Source of the DNA: JABWBH01 sp964526695
GTDB taxonomy: Bacteria > Planctomycetota > Phycisphaerae > UBA1845
Reading direction: 5' to 3'
Length of the DNA: 64,000 bases
Assembly: GCA_964526695.1 (NCBI GenBank)
Contig: CAZGJA010000080.1
Location: forward strand, 14,207 to 78,206
Shown: positions 1 to 7,111 of the stretch, one piece after another
Layout: each line of letters opens with the position of its first letter
Numbering within the stretch: position 1 is the stretch's first letter
Notes under the pieces: model-generated
Databases searched by the model: none
Told to the model about the DNA's origin: nothing
The model's input: the letters and a program-made list of their open reading frames with translations, nothing else
Translations under genes and position numbers: made by a program

Positions 1-821
1 TGCGGCGATTCCAGGATGCGCAACTGCTCGAGCAGCTTCTTGACGTGCTCGAAGCTCTCGTCGCGCTGGATCGCGCCGCGCACGGCCGCGAGTACCAGGT
101 CCGAGCTCAGCCCCGTATAAAACGCCCACGTCATCAGCGCGCTTTCGCTCCAGGCCGCGTGCAGCAGCTCCGCCGCGTCCATGTCGAACAGCGCCTGCAT
201 GAACTCGCGTCCGTCCACCGTCAGGAACAGCCACTGCCCCGGGCCTGTCTGCACCGCCGACTCGCCGCGCGGATCAACAATGACCGTAGCGCCGGCCACC
301 TCCACCGGCTTGAACACCTTCAACCCGACGACGACGCCGCGGCGCACCATCCCGCCCAGTTCGTCGTACACCTCCTCCACCAGTCCGGGACACACCGTCA
401 GCAGCGCGAACGCCCGCGCGGACTTCATCATGCGGCGGCAGCGCTGGAAGAACTGCTCGCGGTCGCTGATGCGGTACACCCGGTCGTCCGACGGGTCCGC
501 CGAGGGGGGGGGGAGCTGTTCGAGCAGAAACTCACACTGATCGGTGGTGCGCCGCTTCACGCAGGCCAGCAGCTCCGAGACCGGCACGGCGCGGCAGAGC
601 CGGTTCTGCGATTCGTCGAGCGTGGTCACCACCGCGCCCTTCGCTTCCAGCGCGTCGATCGCCTTGTACACATGCCCCACGGCCTTGTTCAGCCCCTGCG
701 CAATGCCGTACCCCGTCGCCGGCGACTCGCGCAGGAGGAAGACGTACATCTCCGCCTCGACGCGCGTGAACCCCAGCGCCTCCAGCGCCTCCAGCACCTT
801 GTCCCGCACCTTGGGCGTCAT
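1..821 (-). CDS. TrmB-like transcriptional regulator (3' end beyond window)
   Basis: The reverse strand is open from an ATG at 821 to the left edge, at least 273 residues. The N-terminus reads as a winged helix of the TrmB type: an LEALEALGFTRVEAEMYVFL segment is followed by GYGIAQGLNKAVGHVYKAID and LEAKG, the helix-turn-helix and wing pattern of TrmB/MarR-like regulators. The remainder (RISDREQFFQRCRRMMKSA and on) resembles the TrmB C-terminal effector-binding half. A run of ten G on the plus strand (504-513) encodes Pro-Pro-Pro in frame. An inverted repeat touches the start codon, consistent with autoregulation. The family usually senses sugars; the ligand here cannot be told. Confidence 0.75.
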   Translation of the reverse strand, partial: MTPKVRDKVLEALEALGFTRVEAEMYVFLLRESPATGYGIAQGLNKAVGHVYKAIDALEAKGAVVTTLDESQNRLCRAVPVSELLACVKRRTTDQCEFLLEQLPPPSADPSDDRVYRISDREQFFQRCRRMMKSARAFALLTVCPGLVEEVYDELGGMVRRGVVVGLKVFKPVEVAGATVIVDPRGESAVQTGPGQWLFLTVDGREFMQALFDMDAAELLHAAWSESALMTWAFYTGLSSDLVLAAVRGAIQRDESFEHVKKLLEQLRILESP

Positions 822-822
822 A

Positions 823-842
823 TTATTCTCTTATAAGAATAA
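823..842. promoter_or_regulatory. palindromic operator candidate at the TrmB-like gene start
   Basis: TTATTCT (823-829) and AGAATAA (836-842) form a perfect 7-bp inverted repeat with a 6-bp spacer, in a very AT-rich patch surrounded by GC-rich DNA. On the reverse strand it lies immediately before the ATG at 821 and includes a TATAAG stretch that could be a -10 element. TrmB-family proteins bind such palindromes, so this is a plausible autoregulatory site. Binding is inferred. Confidence 0.5.
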
Positions 843-991
843 CACCGGCCACCCGGGAAGTCAAGCCCGGCATCGCGGCGAAAACCCGTCATGCGCGTGC
901 AACCGCATTCCGGCGCGCAAGAGGACGGCACGGTCCGGCGCGCTCGCCAGGCCGCGGCGCGGGTAAAATCCGGGCGCGATCGCGCGTTCCG

Positions 992-1013
992 CGGGTCCGT
1001 TGCCGCGGACCCG
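992..1013. repeat. CGGGTCCG hairpin (stray half of the 100-bp repeat family)
   Basis: CGGGTCCG (992-999) pairs with CGGACCCG (1006-1013) over a 6-nt loop. The same stem makes hairpin 2 of the bipartite repeat seen at 23.2, 28.8, 37.5 and 58.8 kb. It is the only structure I see in the gene-free stretch 843-1139. Confidence 0.45.
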
Positions 1014-1139
1014 AACTGCCGGTCGGCTGGCGGCTGGAGACGGCGTGGCGTCAGCCGCGTTCAGCCGGGGCTGCTTCTCACAGGCCTTGCGAGGGATTAG
1101 CTTTCAGGCTGGAGGTGGTGACCAGATCGAGAGGTGCTC

Positions 1140-1505
1140 ATGTACTCCGTAAGCGTCGAGGCCGGATTCTGTGCGGTGCATCAGGTGCGGCTGGCGGACG
1201 GGTCGTTGGAGCCGCTGCACGGTCACGACTGGGTCGTGAAGGTGGTCTGCCGCGCGCGGCAGCTCGACGCGCTGGACATGGTCGTGGATTTCGAGCGGCT
1301 CCGGGCGGCGCTGGAAGACACGCTCCGCCCCCTGCACCACGCGAACCTCAACAGCATCCCCATGCTCGCCGGTCGCAACTCTACCGCGGAGGTCGTGGCC
1401 GAGCGCATCCTCACGTCGCTGCGGTCGCAGGGGCTTTCGTCGGTTGCGCGGGTCACGGTCACCGAAGCGCCGGGCTGCACGGCGACGTTTGAGGCGGAGG
1501 CGTGA
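1140..1505 (+). CDS. 6-pyruvoyl-tetrahydropterin synthase family protein, PTPS-III-like (ExxHGH)
   Basis: This 121-residue protein has the PTPS/QueD length and fold markers. Zinc ligands are His14, His27 and His29 (FCAVH and HGH); a VVDFERL strand follows, then HHANLNSIP and a NSTAEVVAERI helix. The catalytic Cys that precedes HGH in QueD and PTPS-I is absent. Instead Glu24 sits in E-P-L-H-G-H, the ExxHGH pattern I recall as diagnostic of PTPS-III, an enzyme that converts dihydroneopterin triphosphate towards 6-hydroxymethyl-dihydropterin and replaces FolB in folate synthesis. The ATG at 1140 was preferred over GTG at 1134 because GAGAGG lies at proper distance before it. An annotation as 6-carboxytetrahydropterin synthase (QueD) is the likely automatic call. 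Confidence 0.85.
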   Translation: MYSVSVEAGFCAVHQVRLADGSLEPLHGHDWVVKVVCRARQLDALDMVVDFERLRAALEDTLRPLHHANLNSIPMLAGRNSTAEVVAERILTSLRSQGLSSVARVTVTEAPGCTATFEAEA

Positions 1506-1580
1506 CCCATGTTGTATGAGGCGAGCGGGTCGCAATCGTGGCGGGTTGGTCTTCGCCCCAGCCGGGGCGGCGGTCGTTAG

Positions 1581-1619
1581 CCGGGGGTAAAGGTTGCCGC
1601 AGGCGACCGCAGCCCCCGG
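1581..1619. repeat. imperfect hairpin repeat in intergenic DNA
   Basis: CCGGGGG (1581-1587) pairs with CCCCCGG (1613-1619), and the inner GGTTGCC...GGCGACC continues the stem. It lies downstream of the pterin synthase gene, with no U-tract, so it is either a dispersed palindrome or a weak transcript-end structure. Nothing else is visible in 1506-1729. Confidence 0.4.
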
Positions 1620-1729
1620 TCAGCACACAAGCTCAAATCCCCAAACCCGCGCGAAGGGGGGCGTCGGGATTGGGCCGCAGTGGTGAGCGTCGAAACCGCG
1701 GCAGCGCTCCATGCCGCGCCAGCGTAGTC

Positions 1730-1900
1730 TCAGTCGCCCTCGCCCTCACCGACCTCGCTGAGGTATTCCTGAAACTCGCGCATCCGGTACGAGATGAAGC
1801 AGAAGGCGTGGTGCAGCGCGAGGTATTCCGGGCTGGACTTATCGTCTTCGGCGTCGTGGCGCAGCTCGTTGAGTTTGGCGAGTAGCGGTTCGGCTTTCAT
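1730..1900 (-). CDS. small conserved-looking protein, 56 aa
   Basis: An ATG at 1900 opens a 56-codon frame beginning MKAEPLLAKLNELRHDAEDD and ending in the acidic tail EVGEGEGD before TGA at 1730. The ATG is preceded by a good ribosome-binding site (TGAGGA about 9 nt upstream). It lies 49 bp downstream of the 1950-2705 gene on the same strand, so the two are probably cotranscribed. Composition is amphipathic, with a central LALHHAFCFISYRMREFQEYL helix-like region, and codon use matches its neighbours (GC-rich third positions). No family is recognised. A partner or regulator of the upstream protein is one possibility, but that is only inference from position. Confidence 0.6.
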   Translation of the reverse strand: MKAEPLLAKLNELRHDAEDDKSSPEYLALHHAFCFISYRMREFQEYLSEVGEGEGD

Positions 1901-1949
1901 CGACAACGTTCCTCAGCTTGCCGGCGGGGCGTGCGAAACACCGGTTGCA

Positions 1950-2705
1950 TCACGCCCCGCCGGCGATGGCCGCGGCGACGGGGTTGACCATGTTGGGCAC
2001 GACGAAGTCCGCCGCCAGCTCGTCGGCCAGATCGTAGAGCCGGTTCTGCACGGTCACCAGCGACTCCTGCGCGCCCACGCCCCAGTACTGCCGCGTGGTC
2101 AGATAGATGCTGATCGGCTGAGGCTCGAACTCCCGCGCGCGAATCTCGAAGGTGTTGGTCCGCGACTTGATCTCCACGTACGCCTGAAGGTCGCACTCCG
2201 GCGACAGGGCGATGCCCAGGTACGGCTGCGCGTCCAGCACATGCGCCGCCCGCTGTCCGAAGAGCAGCGAGCCGAGCGGGTGATCGCGCCACAGCGTCTC
2301 CGCCAGGAGCTGGTCGTGGTTGCCGTGGTAGTCCAGATCGAACCCGTAGATGACGTCCATGTGCTCGAAGTCTAGGTCGTTGAACGTCAGGTGGTACGGC
2401 GCCTGCTCGAGGATCAGCTCGGCGAAGCGGCGCATGGCCTCCAGGTCCGGCGGATCGTACGCGCCGAAGCGCAGACTCGCCGGGTCGAGCCGCAGCCAGC
2501 GCCGCCCGGTCGAGGCGCCGCGGTCCGTTTCGAGAATGAGGCTGCCGTCCTCGCGCCGCCGGAAGCGGGACAGATCGGGGAACTCCTTGCGCACGCGGTC
2601 GAAAAAGTGAAGGACCGTCTCCCGCTCCAAAGCCATGTCCAGCTTCAGAAACAGGCGCGTCGTGACGTAGAACTCGTCGCATGTCGCCCCAAGCCGGGAA
2701 CTCAT
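1950..2705 (-). CDS. conserved hypothetical protein
   Basis: A 251-residue soluble protein starting MSSRLGATCDEFYVTTRLFL. I chose the ATG at 2705 because GGAG lies 9 nt upstream; an ATG at 2714 is also in frame. There is no signal peptide or membrane segment. The middle contains HLTFNDLDFEHMDVIYGFDL and DYHGNHDQLLAETLW, acid- and aromatic-rich segments that suggest an alpha/beta fold, and the C-terminal part has YVEIKSRTNTFEIR, which resembles a beta strand pair. I do not recognise the family. It likely forms a two-gene unit with the 56-aa gene just downstream. Confidence 0.7.
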   Translation of the reverse strand: MSSRLGATCDEFYVTTRLFLKLDMALERETVLHFFDRVRKEFPDLSRFRRREDGSLILETDRGASTGRRWLRLDPASLRFGAYDPPDLEAMRRFAELILEQAPYHLTFNDLDFEHMDVIYGFDLDYHGNHDQLLAETLWRDHPLGSLLFGQRAAHVLDAQPYLGIALSPECDLQAYVEIKSRTNTFEIRAREFEPQPISIYLTTRQYWGVGAQESLVTVQNRLYDLADELAADFVVPNMVNPVAAAIAGGA

Positions 2706-2833
2706 TCCTGCCATCTCCGCGTAGAAGCCGGTGGTCGCCGTGATGCTTCAGCATTATTGAGCGCGCCGGCTTCGGTTTCAACTGCGTCATCGCCGAGTGT
2801 GCCCAGAAATCCGGGCAAAGCGATCGCAAGGTC

Positions 2834-2948
2834 TGCGCCATCGACGTTCCTGCCGAGGCCACTGCGGTTTCCAGCATTGCCATCGACGGTTCCAGCAGCG
2901 CCATTGACGGTTCCAGCAGCACCATCGACTTTTCCGGCAGCGCGATCG
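2834..2948. repeat. degenerate 21-bp minisatellite left of the REP-transposase unit
   Basis: About five tandem units of the form GCGCCATTGACGGTTCCAGC(A), with lengths of 21-22 bp, run up to the first palindrome of the transposase unit. A degenerate relative (CATCGATGTTTCCGACAGCG) appears on the other side near 3706. Confidence 0.6.
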
Positions 2949-2950
2949 TG

Positions 2951-3038
2951 GGTCGGCTTCAGCCGACCGGCCCTTGCCACCAACTTCAGTTGGTGGGGAG
3001 CCTGCGACCTTTCTTGTTTTCAGCCGGCTTCAGCCGGA
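2951..3038. repeat. left REP cluster (three palindromes)
   Basis: Three hairpins in order: GGTCGGCT-TC-AGCCGACC (2951-2968), CCACCAACT-TC-AGTTGGTGG (2977-2996) and AGCCGGCT-TC-AGCCGG (3022-3037). Each has a two-base TC loop. They mirror the cluster at 3509-3599 and overlap the 3' end of the transposase gene. Confidence 0.8.
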
Positions 3039-3490
3039 CTTGTCAAGGATGGACTCCCCGTTGGATGCTCGTCGATCGGCTCGTGCGCCTCCAACCGGAC
3101 ATGAATCGTGCCCTGTGCATGGTGCTCGCGCTGGCGGCGTATGCACTCAACAACCCAAGGCAGGTGCCGCCGCCCGAAACTGACCACGCCGTAACCTCGC
3201 TGCCACTCCAAGGTCTTGTGGCGCAAGACATGGTTGACCTCGAACGCGCTGGCGCCCTTGAGTTCCTGCACCAGTTCACTGATGGTCGCGGAAGGCTCGA
3301 TCTGCACGGCCAGGTGAACATGGTCATCCGTGCCGCCGAGTTCGAGGATGCTTGCTCCCTTCATGCGCGATGCCTTGTCCCGCAATGCGCGATGCGCAAG
3401 TTCCTCCGTGCGTCCGCGAAGCAACGGTTGATCGTGCTTGGTGTGCCAGTTCAAGTGGATGAGAATTCCATGGAAGACATGACTGCTCAT
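3020..3490 (-). CDS. REP-associated (IS200-like, Y1) transposase, catalytic Tyr replaced by Cys
   Basis: This 156-residue protein starts MSSHVFHGILIHLNWHTKHD and carries the HUH-type signature DDHVHL (His57, His59), then LVQELKGASAFEVNHVLRH and the segment VVECIRRQREHH. In RAYT/IS200 proteins that last motif is V..YI..QEEHH, where Tyr is the DNA-attacking nucleophile. Here it is Cys116 (TGC for TAC, one transition). The zinc/metal HUH pair is intact, so the enzyme could bind but probably not cleave. The start at 3490 has AAAGG upstream. The gene is enclosed by mirrored REP palindromes, which in this family are the transposase targets. Confidence 0.85.
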   Translation of the reverse strand: MSSHVFHGILIHLNWHTKHDQPLLRGRTEELAHRALRDKASRMKGASILELGGTDDHVHLAVQIEPSATISELVQELKGASAFEVNHVLRHKTLEWQRGYGVVSFGRRHLPWVVECIRRQREHHAQGTIHVRLEAHEPIDEHPTGSPSLTSPAEAG

Positions 3491-3508
3491 GCGGAGGCCC
3501 TTTCGGCA

Positions 3509-3599
3509 AGCCGGCTGAAGCCGGCTCCCTGCAGTTGATTGTGAGCATTGTACCCACCAACTGAAGTTGGTGGCAAACGCCGACCGGCTGAAGCCGGTC
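3509..3599. repeat. right REP cluster (mirror of the left cluster)
   Basis: AGCCGGCT-GA-AGCCGGCT (3509-3526), CCACCAACT-GA-AGTTGGTGG (3554-3573) and GACCGGCT-GA-AGCCGGTC (3582-3599). The order and the loop complement (GA versus TC) are the exact reverse complement of the left cluster, so the whole transposase unit is bounded by a three-step inverted repeat. Confidence 0.8.
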
Positions 3600-3600
3600 A

Positions 3601-3661
3601 AGGGACAGGTCAACAGAGAGGTCGAGGGACAGGTCAACGGAGAGGTCAAGGGGCAGGTCAA
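3601..3661. repeat. 24-bp minisatellite right of the REP-transposase unit
   Basis: Two and a half direct copies of a 24-bp unit starting AGGGACAGGTCAAC (3601-3624, 3625-3648, 3649 on). It abuts the outermost right palindrome. Confidence 0.65.
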
Positions 3662-3893
3662 GAGATGTGCCTTGAAATCCGTGCAAGACGCAAGCACAGC
3701 CTGCGACATCGATGTTTCCGACAGCGGCGTCGAAGATTGCGGCAGCGCCATCGTGGTTCGCCGCGTCGGATTTGCCGACTCGCCCGAAAAAATGGGCACA
3801 CCCGCTTCCCCGCCGCGGCTTGCTTTTTCAGGCCGATCACTGAACACTACGCGGCGATCGCGGCGCCGGCCCCTGCCGCGCGGGACGGATGAC

Positions 3894-4733
3894 ATGGAAC
3901 TCCCGTCGAACGTGCTGGTGCTGGGAGCGAGCACGGAGCGCAAGCTGCGCTCCTTGGCCGCCGCGCTGCTCTTTGCCGCCTTCGCCGCCTACTTCCTCTA
4001 TGACGGCTTTGTCGGCTATCCACGTAAGAATCTCGCGGCCCTGCACGACACGCTTAATCCACGCCCGGCCTCCCCGCCGCCGATGAGCAAGTACGTGCAT
4101 CCGAAACTCGTCGATGTCCACGTCCCCGGCGCGACGCTCGCATCGCTTGAAGCGCATCTGGGGTCCGCGGGGTGGGCTAGCGGCGGCGAGATGCGCTGGT
4201 TCGGACCGGCCGGGAGCCTGCACGCCGAGGTCGAAGGAGGGCTGGTTCGCAGGATCGAGTGGAACTACGGACCGTTCAAAGACGTGTATCTGCAGCGCTG
4301 GATCGGCTTCGCCCTGGTCGCCGTCATGTCGGGCTGCATCGTCCTTTTCGTCCGCGTGCTGCTGACGCGCGCGGTCGTCGATGCCGGGGGGCTGTCCATT
4401 CGAGGCCACCGGCACATCGCCTATGACGAGATTCTCTCCATCCTCACGGACCAGTGGCCCACTGACGGGACGATTGACCTGGAAGTCCGCCATCTTGGAC
4501 GGCGAGGTTTGCACGTCTCAGGGACCACAAGCGCGAGCGGCAATGTGGATCTGGAAGTCCGCCCTCACGGCAAGCCCTTTTTACTTCGACTGGACTCCTA
4601 CACATATGCGGGTCTGCCCGCCCTCGTGGAGTACGTCTGCGGTAGGAAAGGTTGGCCCCTGCCCACGAACATGGGCGCGGCCGACTCCTCGCTGCCCGCA
4701 CCGCAGGACCGCCCCTCGATGCCGACCGGATAA
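3894..4733 (+). CDS. membrane protein of unknown function, two TM segments
   Basis: A 279-residue protein whose start ATG at 3894 has only a weak upstream GGA. Residues about 17-38 (LRSLAAALLFAAFAAYFLYD) and about 143-166 (WIGFALVAVMSGCIVLFVRV) are hydrophobic, leaving an extracytoplasmic loop of about 100 residues between them. After the second segment a cytoplasmic beta-rich tail (GLSIRGHRHIAYDEILSI, then HIGxx-like strands) resembles a small PH-like or DUF3592-type domain, but I cannot name it. The open frame extends upstream to 3567 through REP-derived DNA, which is not a convincing part of the protein. It stands alone between the transposase unit and the PilZ genes. Confidence 0.65.
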   Translation: MELPSNVLVLGASTERKLRSLAAALLFAAFAAYFLYDGFVGYPRKNLAALHDTLNPRPASPPPMSKYVHPKLVDVHVPGATLASLEAHLGSAGWASGGEMRWFGPAGSLHAEVEGGLVRRIEWNYGPFKDVYLQRWIGFALVAVMSGCIVLFVRVLLTRAVVDAGGLSIRGHRHIAYDEILSILTDQWPTDGTIDLEVRHLGRRGLHVSGTTSASGNVDLEVRPHGKPFLLRLDSYTYAGLPALVEYVCGRKGWPLPTNMGAADSSLPAPQDRPSMPTG

Positions 4734-4945
4734 CTCGACCCGGTTCCGTATCGCGGCGCGCGCCGCGCTGTCCCCTCGATCGCGCACCCCGACCTTCGAT
4801 TCTCGGCCGTCCACAGTTGCCGCTTATCGGCGCGTCGCCCCAACCTCCAGCCACCGGTCGAGTCTGACCAACGACACGCGAGCGGAAACGCTGCGAAGCG
4901 AAGAACAAACCGGATGACCGGCTGACGACGAGGGAGTTTGAAGCC

Positions 4946-5341
4946 ATGACCCATAACGTGCTTTTCGCGGAACCGAGGGACGAGACGCTGCTGATCGAAA
5001 GCTGGCTGGCGGAAGCCCGCGAGGAAGGTCGCGCGGACGTTTATGCCGGCAAGCGCCGGCATCCCCGCGTGGAGTGGAACGCTCCGGTGATCGTTCAGCC
5101 GGAGGACGACTCGGATCGCACGGTTTATGTGACGGCCCTGAACATCAGCGCCGGCGGCATGGGGCTTCGCTGCGGCGAGGCGATCTCTCCGCGGACGCGC
5201 ATTCGCCTCTTCATCAACGACGGCGTGGACAGCATTATCGGCGTCGTGCGTCATTGCTCCTCGACCGTCGGCGGATACATCGTGGGCGTCGAGTTCGTGA
5301 TCGAGAAGCAGCAGACCGTCCGGTTGGCGAAGACCGCGTAA
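4946..5341 (+). CDS. PilZ domain protein 1
   Basis: This 131-residue protein has the c-di-GMP-binding signature of PilZ. RxxxR is seen in KRRHPRVEW, and the second motif NxSxxG is seen in LNISAGGMGLRC about 30 residues later; VGVEF closes the barrel. A short helical N-terminus (LLIESWLAEAREEGRADVY) precedes the domain. It has a paralogue 335 bp downstream with the same architecture. GAGGGAG lies upstream of the ATG. As a stand-alone PilZ protein it is likely a cytoplasmic c-di-GMP receptor, and type IV pilus ATPases elsewhere in the window give a plausible context. Confidence 0.88.
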   Translation: MTHNVLFAEPRDETLLIESWLAEAREEGRADVYAGKRRHPRVEWNAPVIVQPEDDSDRTVYVTALNISAGGMGLRCGEAISPRTRIRLFINDGVDSIIGVVRHCSSTVGGYIVGVEFVIEKQQTVRLAKTA

Positions 5342-5365
5342 CCGCGGGTGATGAAAAGCAACTCT

Positions 5366-5469
5366 CGTCATTCCGGCGCAGGCGTGAATCCAACCCCGTC
5401 ATTCCCGCGCAGGCGGGAATCCAGCAGCTTGCAGGTGCGCCCTGGACCCCCGCCTGCGCGGGGGTGACG
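5366..5469. repeat. CGTCATTCCCGCG-type palindromic repeat
   Basis: A direct half-copy (5366-5393) is followed by inverted arms: CGTCATTCCCGCGCAGGCGG... (5397-5424) and ...CCGCCTGCGCGGGGGTGACG (5442-5469). This is the GTCATTCCCGCGNAGGCGGGAATCC repeat common in many GC-rich bacteria. It fills most of the 335-bp gap between the two PilZ genes; I see no gene there. Confidence 0.8.
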
Positions 5470-5676
5470 ATGATGACGCCCGCTCCGAGTGCGGGCCGGA
5501 CCTCACAGCGCACGGACCGCGATCACCCAGGTTCCGAAAACTACATCATGTCCCTCTGACCGCGGCTTTCCACGTTCGCAGGTTCCCGGACGCTCTCTCC
5601 TCAAGCGACCCACCCGTTCAGCCGTCACGTAGGGCGGGGACCGCGCCCGACGCGTCAGGTTCCGTGGAGCAACGGC

Positions 5677-6051
5677 GTGGCCTACACTTCAACTCCCAAA
5701 CGGAAACTCAGCTCTGCGGCGATCATCCAGCAGTGGATCACCGAAGCCGTTGCCGATGGCGGGCGCGACCATTATTCCGGCAAGCGCAAGAATCCACGGA
5801 TCGAGTGGTTCGCGCCGGTGATGCTCGTCGTAAGCCCCGGGCAGCCCGGAGAGCGAACTTGCTTCGCGCAGTGCCGCGACATCAGCAAGAAGGGCCTCGG
5901 TGTCCGCTCTCCCGAGAGCATCCCCGAGAGGACGATCGTACGTGTGTACGTCAACGACGGGGAGGACTTCGTCGCGGGGCGCGTCAAGCACACGTCCTCG
6001 ACGGTAGGCGCCTACGCCCTGGGGATCGAGTTCCTTCCGGAACCCGGCTGA
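5677..6051 (+). CDS. PilZ domain protein 2
   Basis: A 124-residue paralogue of the previous PilZ protein. It starts at GTG 5677, with GGAG 7 nt upstream; there is no competing ATG. RxxxR is in GKRKNPRIEW and DxSxxG in CRDISKKGLGVRS; ALGIEFLPEPG closes the domain. The N-terminal helix (IIQQWITEAVADGGRDHY) matches its neighbour in position and style, so the pair looks like a local duplication. Role inferred: c-di-GMP receptor. Confidence 0.87.
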   Translation: MAYTSTPKRKLSSAAIIQQWITEAVADGGRDHYSGKRKNPRIEWFAPVMLVVSPGQPGERTCFAQCRDISKKGLGVRSPESIPERTIVRVYVNDGEDFVAGRVKHTSSTVGAYALGIEFLPEPG

Positions 6052-6157
6052 CGCTCCACGGCCTCCCGGTCCACGACCTCACCCTCCCACCCGCCGAGGC
6101 GCCTCCAAGAGGCGAGTGGCCAGGCGGCGCCCCGTATCCCAAGCCGAGCGGCAGTTT

Positions 6158-6300
6158 GGATGGCACGGTCTGGCGTACTCTCCAGGCCGTGGTGGCGGTC
6201 GGGTGGCACGGTCTGGCGTACTCGCCAGGCCGTGGAGGCTGGGTAGCCTGGGCGCGGTCGTGCCATCCACCGATTCCCTGCTGCGGACTCGTGGCGCCCG
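6158..6300. repeat. tandem hairpin-1 copies of the 100-bp repeat family
   Basis: Two direct copies of TGGCACGGTCTGGCGTACTC... (6161-6192 and 6204-6235), then a CGTGCCATCC end (6259-6268). Each copy folds as CACGG-T-CTGGCG / TACT / CGCCAG-G-CCGTG. It occupies the centre of the 508-bp gene-free stretch 6052-6559; nothing else is seen there. Confidence 0.75.
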
Positions 6301-6559
6301 CCAGATCGCTGCGGCGGATCCAGGCCACCGGGCGGTGGTCCGATTCTCGGAAAGGGGTTGCTCCGATTGCCTCCGAACCCCCGATTCCCCAAGCACTTGC
6401 ATTTCACGCCGTTCCCCTCCAACATGTCCCGGTTCGGATCGGAGGGCTGTGAGGTTTTTCCTTGAAGGTCCGGGAACCTTGGGCTAGACTGGGTTCTCGG
6501 AGCGGCGCCAAGGCCGAAACGGGTTTCCGGATCCCCCTGTCAAGTCTCCGGGAGCGGCG

Positions 6560-6937
6560 ATGGCAACGGTAACGAAGAAAGAACTGATCGACCGGATCTC
6601 CGAGCAGACCCGGACGAAGCGGACGATTGTCAAGCAGATCATCCAGAGCTTCCTCGACGAGATGATCGCCGAGCTGGGGAAGGGGAACCGGCTGGAGTTC
6701 CGCGACTTCGGCGTCTTCGAGAGCCGCGTCCGCAAGGCGCGCGTCGCTCAAAATCCCAAGACGCTCGACAAGGTGCCCGTGCCGCCCAAACGCACCGTCA
6801 AGTTCAAGATCGGGCGACTCATGCGCGAGCGCCTCGGAGAGTTGGCGCCCACCGTGGACGCCGCCACCGGCCTGCCGCTGGAGTCCAGCGGAAGCGGCGC
6901 CAGAGCGCGAGCCGGCGCCCGCGCGGCCAGAGCGTAA
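6560..6937 (+). CDS. HU/IHF-family DNA-binding protein with Ala/Arg tail
   Basis: The first 90 residues are a standard HU/IHF chain: VTKKELIDRISEQT, the IIQSFLDEMIAELGKGNRL helix pair, FRDFGVFESRVRKARVAQNP (the beta arm with the conserved Asn-Pro tip) and VKFKIGRLMRERL. A 30-residue Ala/Arg/Gly-rich tail (SGSGARARAGARAARA) follows, as in histone-like HU variants, and could add non-specific DNA contacts. GGGAG lies 5 nt before the ATG at 6560. It is monocistronic. Confidence 0.92.
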   Translation: MATVTKKELIDRISEQTRTKRTIVKQIIQSFLDEMIAELGKGNRLEFRDFGVFESRVRKARVAQNPKTLDKVPVPPKRTVKFKIGRLMRERLGELAPTVDAATGLPLESSGSGARARAGARAARA

Positions 6938-7111
6938 CGACGGCTCGCGTATGGGGCGCAGCGAGCGCCCGCGCGGCCGCAGCGCAGCGAGCGATTCCGT
7001 TGAGTTCGCGTCGCGGGCTTTCCTCTCGGACGCAAGCGCGAGCGCTCCTTCAGTTCCTCCCTCCTTTGGCGTGCGGTGCAGCTCGGCGCAGCCGCCGCGG
7101 CGCGGAGCGTG

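Noticed and set aside
2834..3661. CRISPR-like array around the transposase
   Set aside because: Units are contiguous and unspaced, so they are minisatellites, and the palindromes are REPs.
3567..3893. N-terminal extension of the 3894 membrane protein
   Set aside because: The frame is open only because it reads REP and minisatellite DNA; the hydrophobic start and natural N-terminus begin at 3894.
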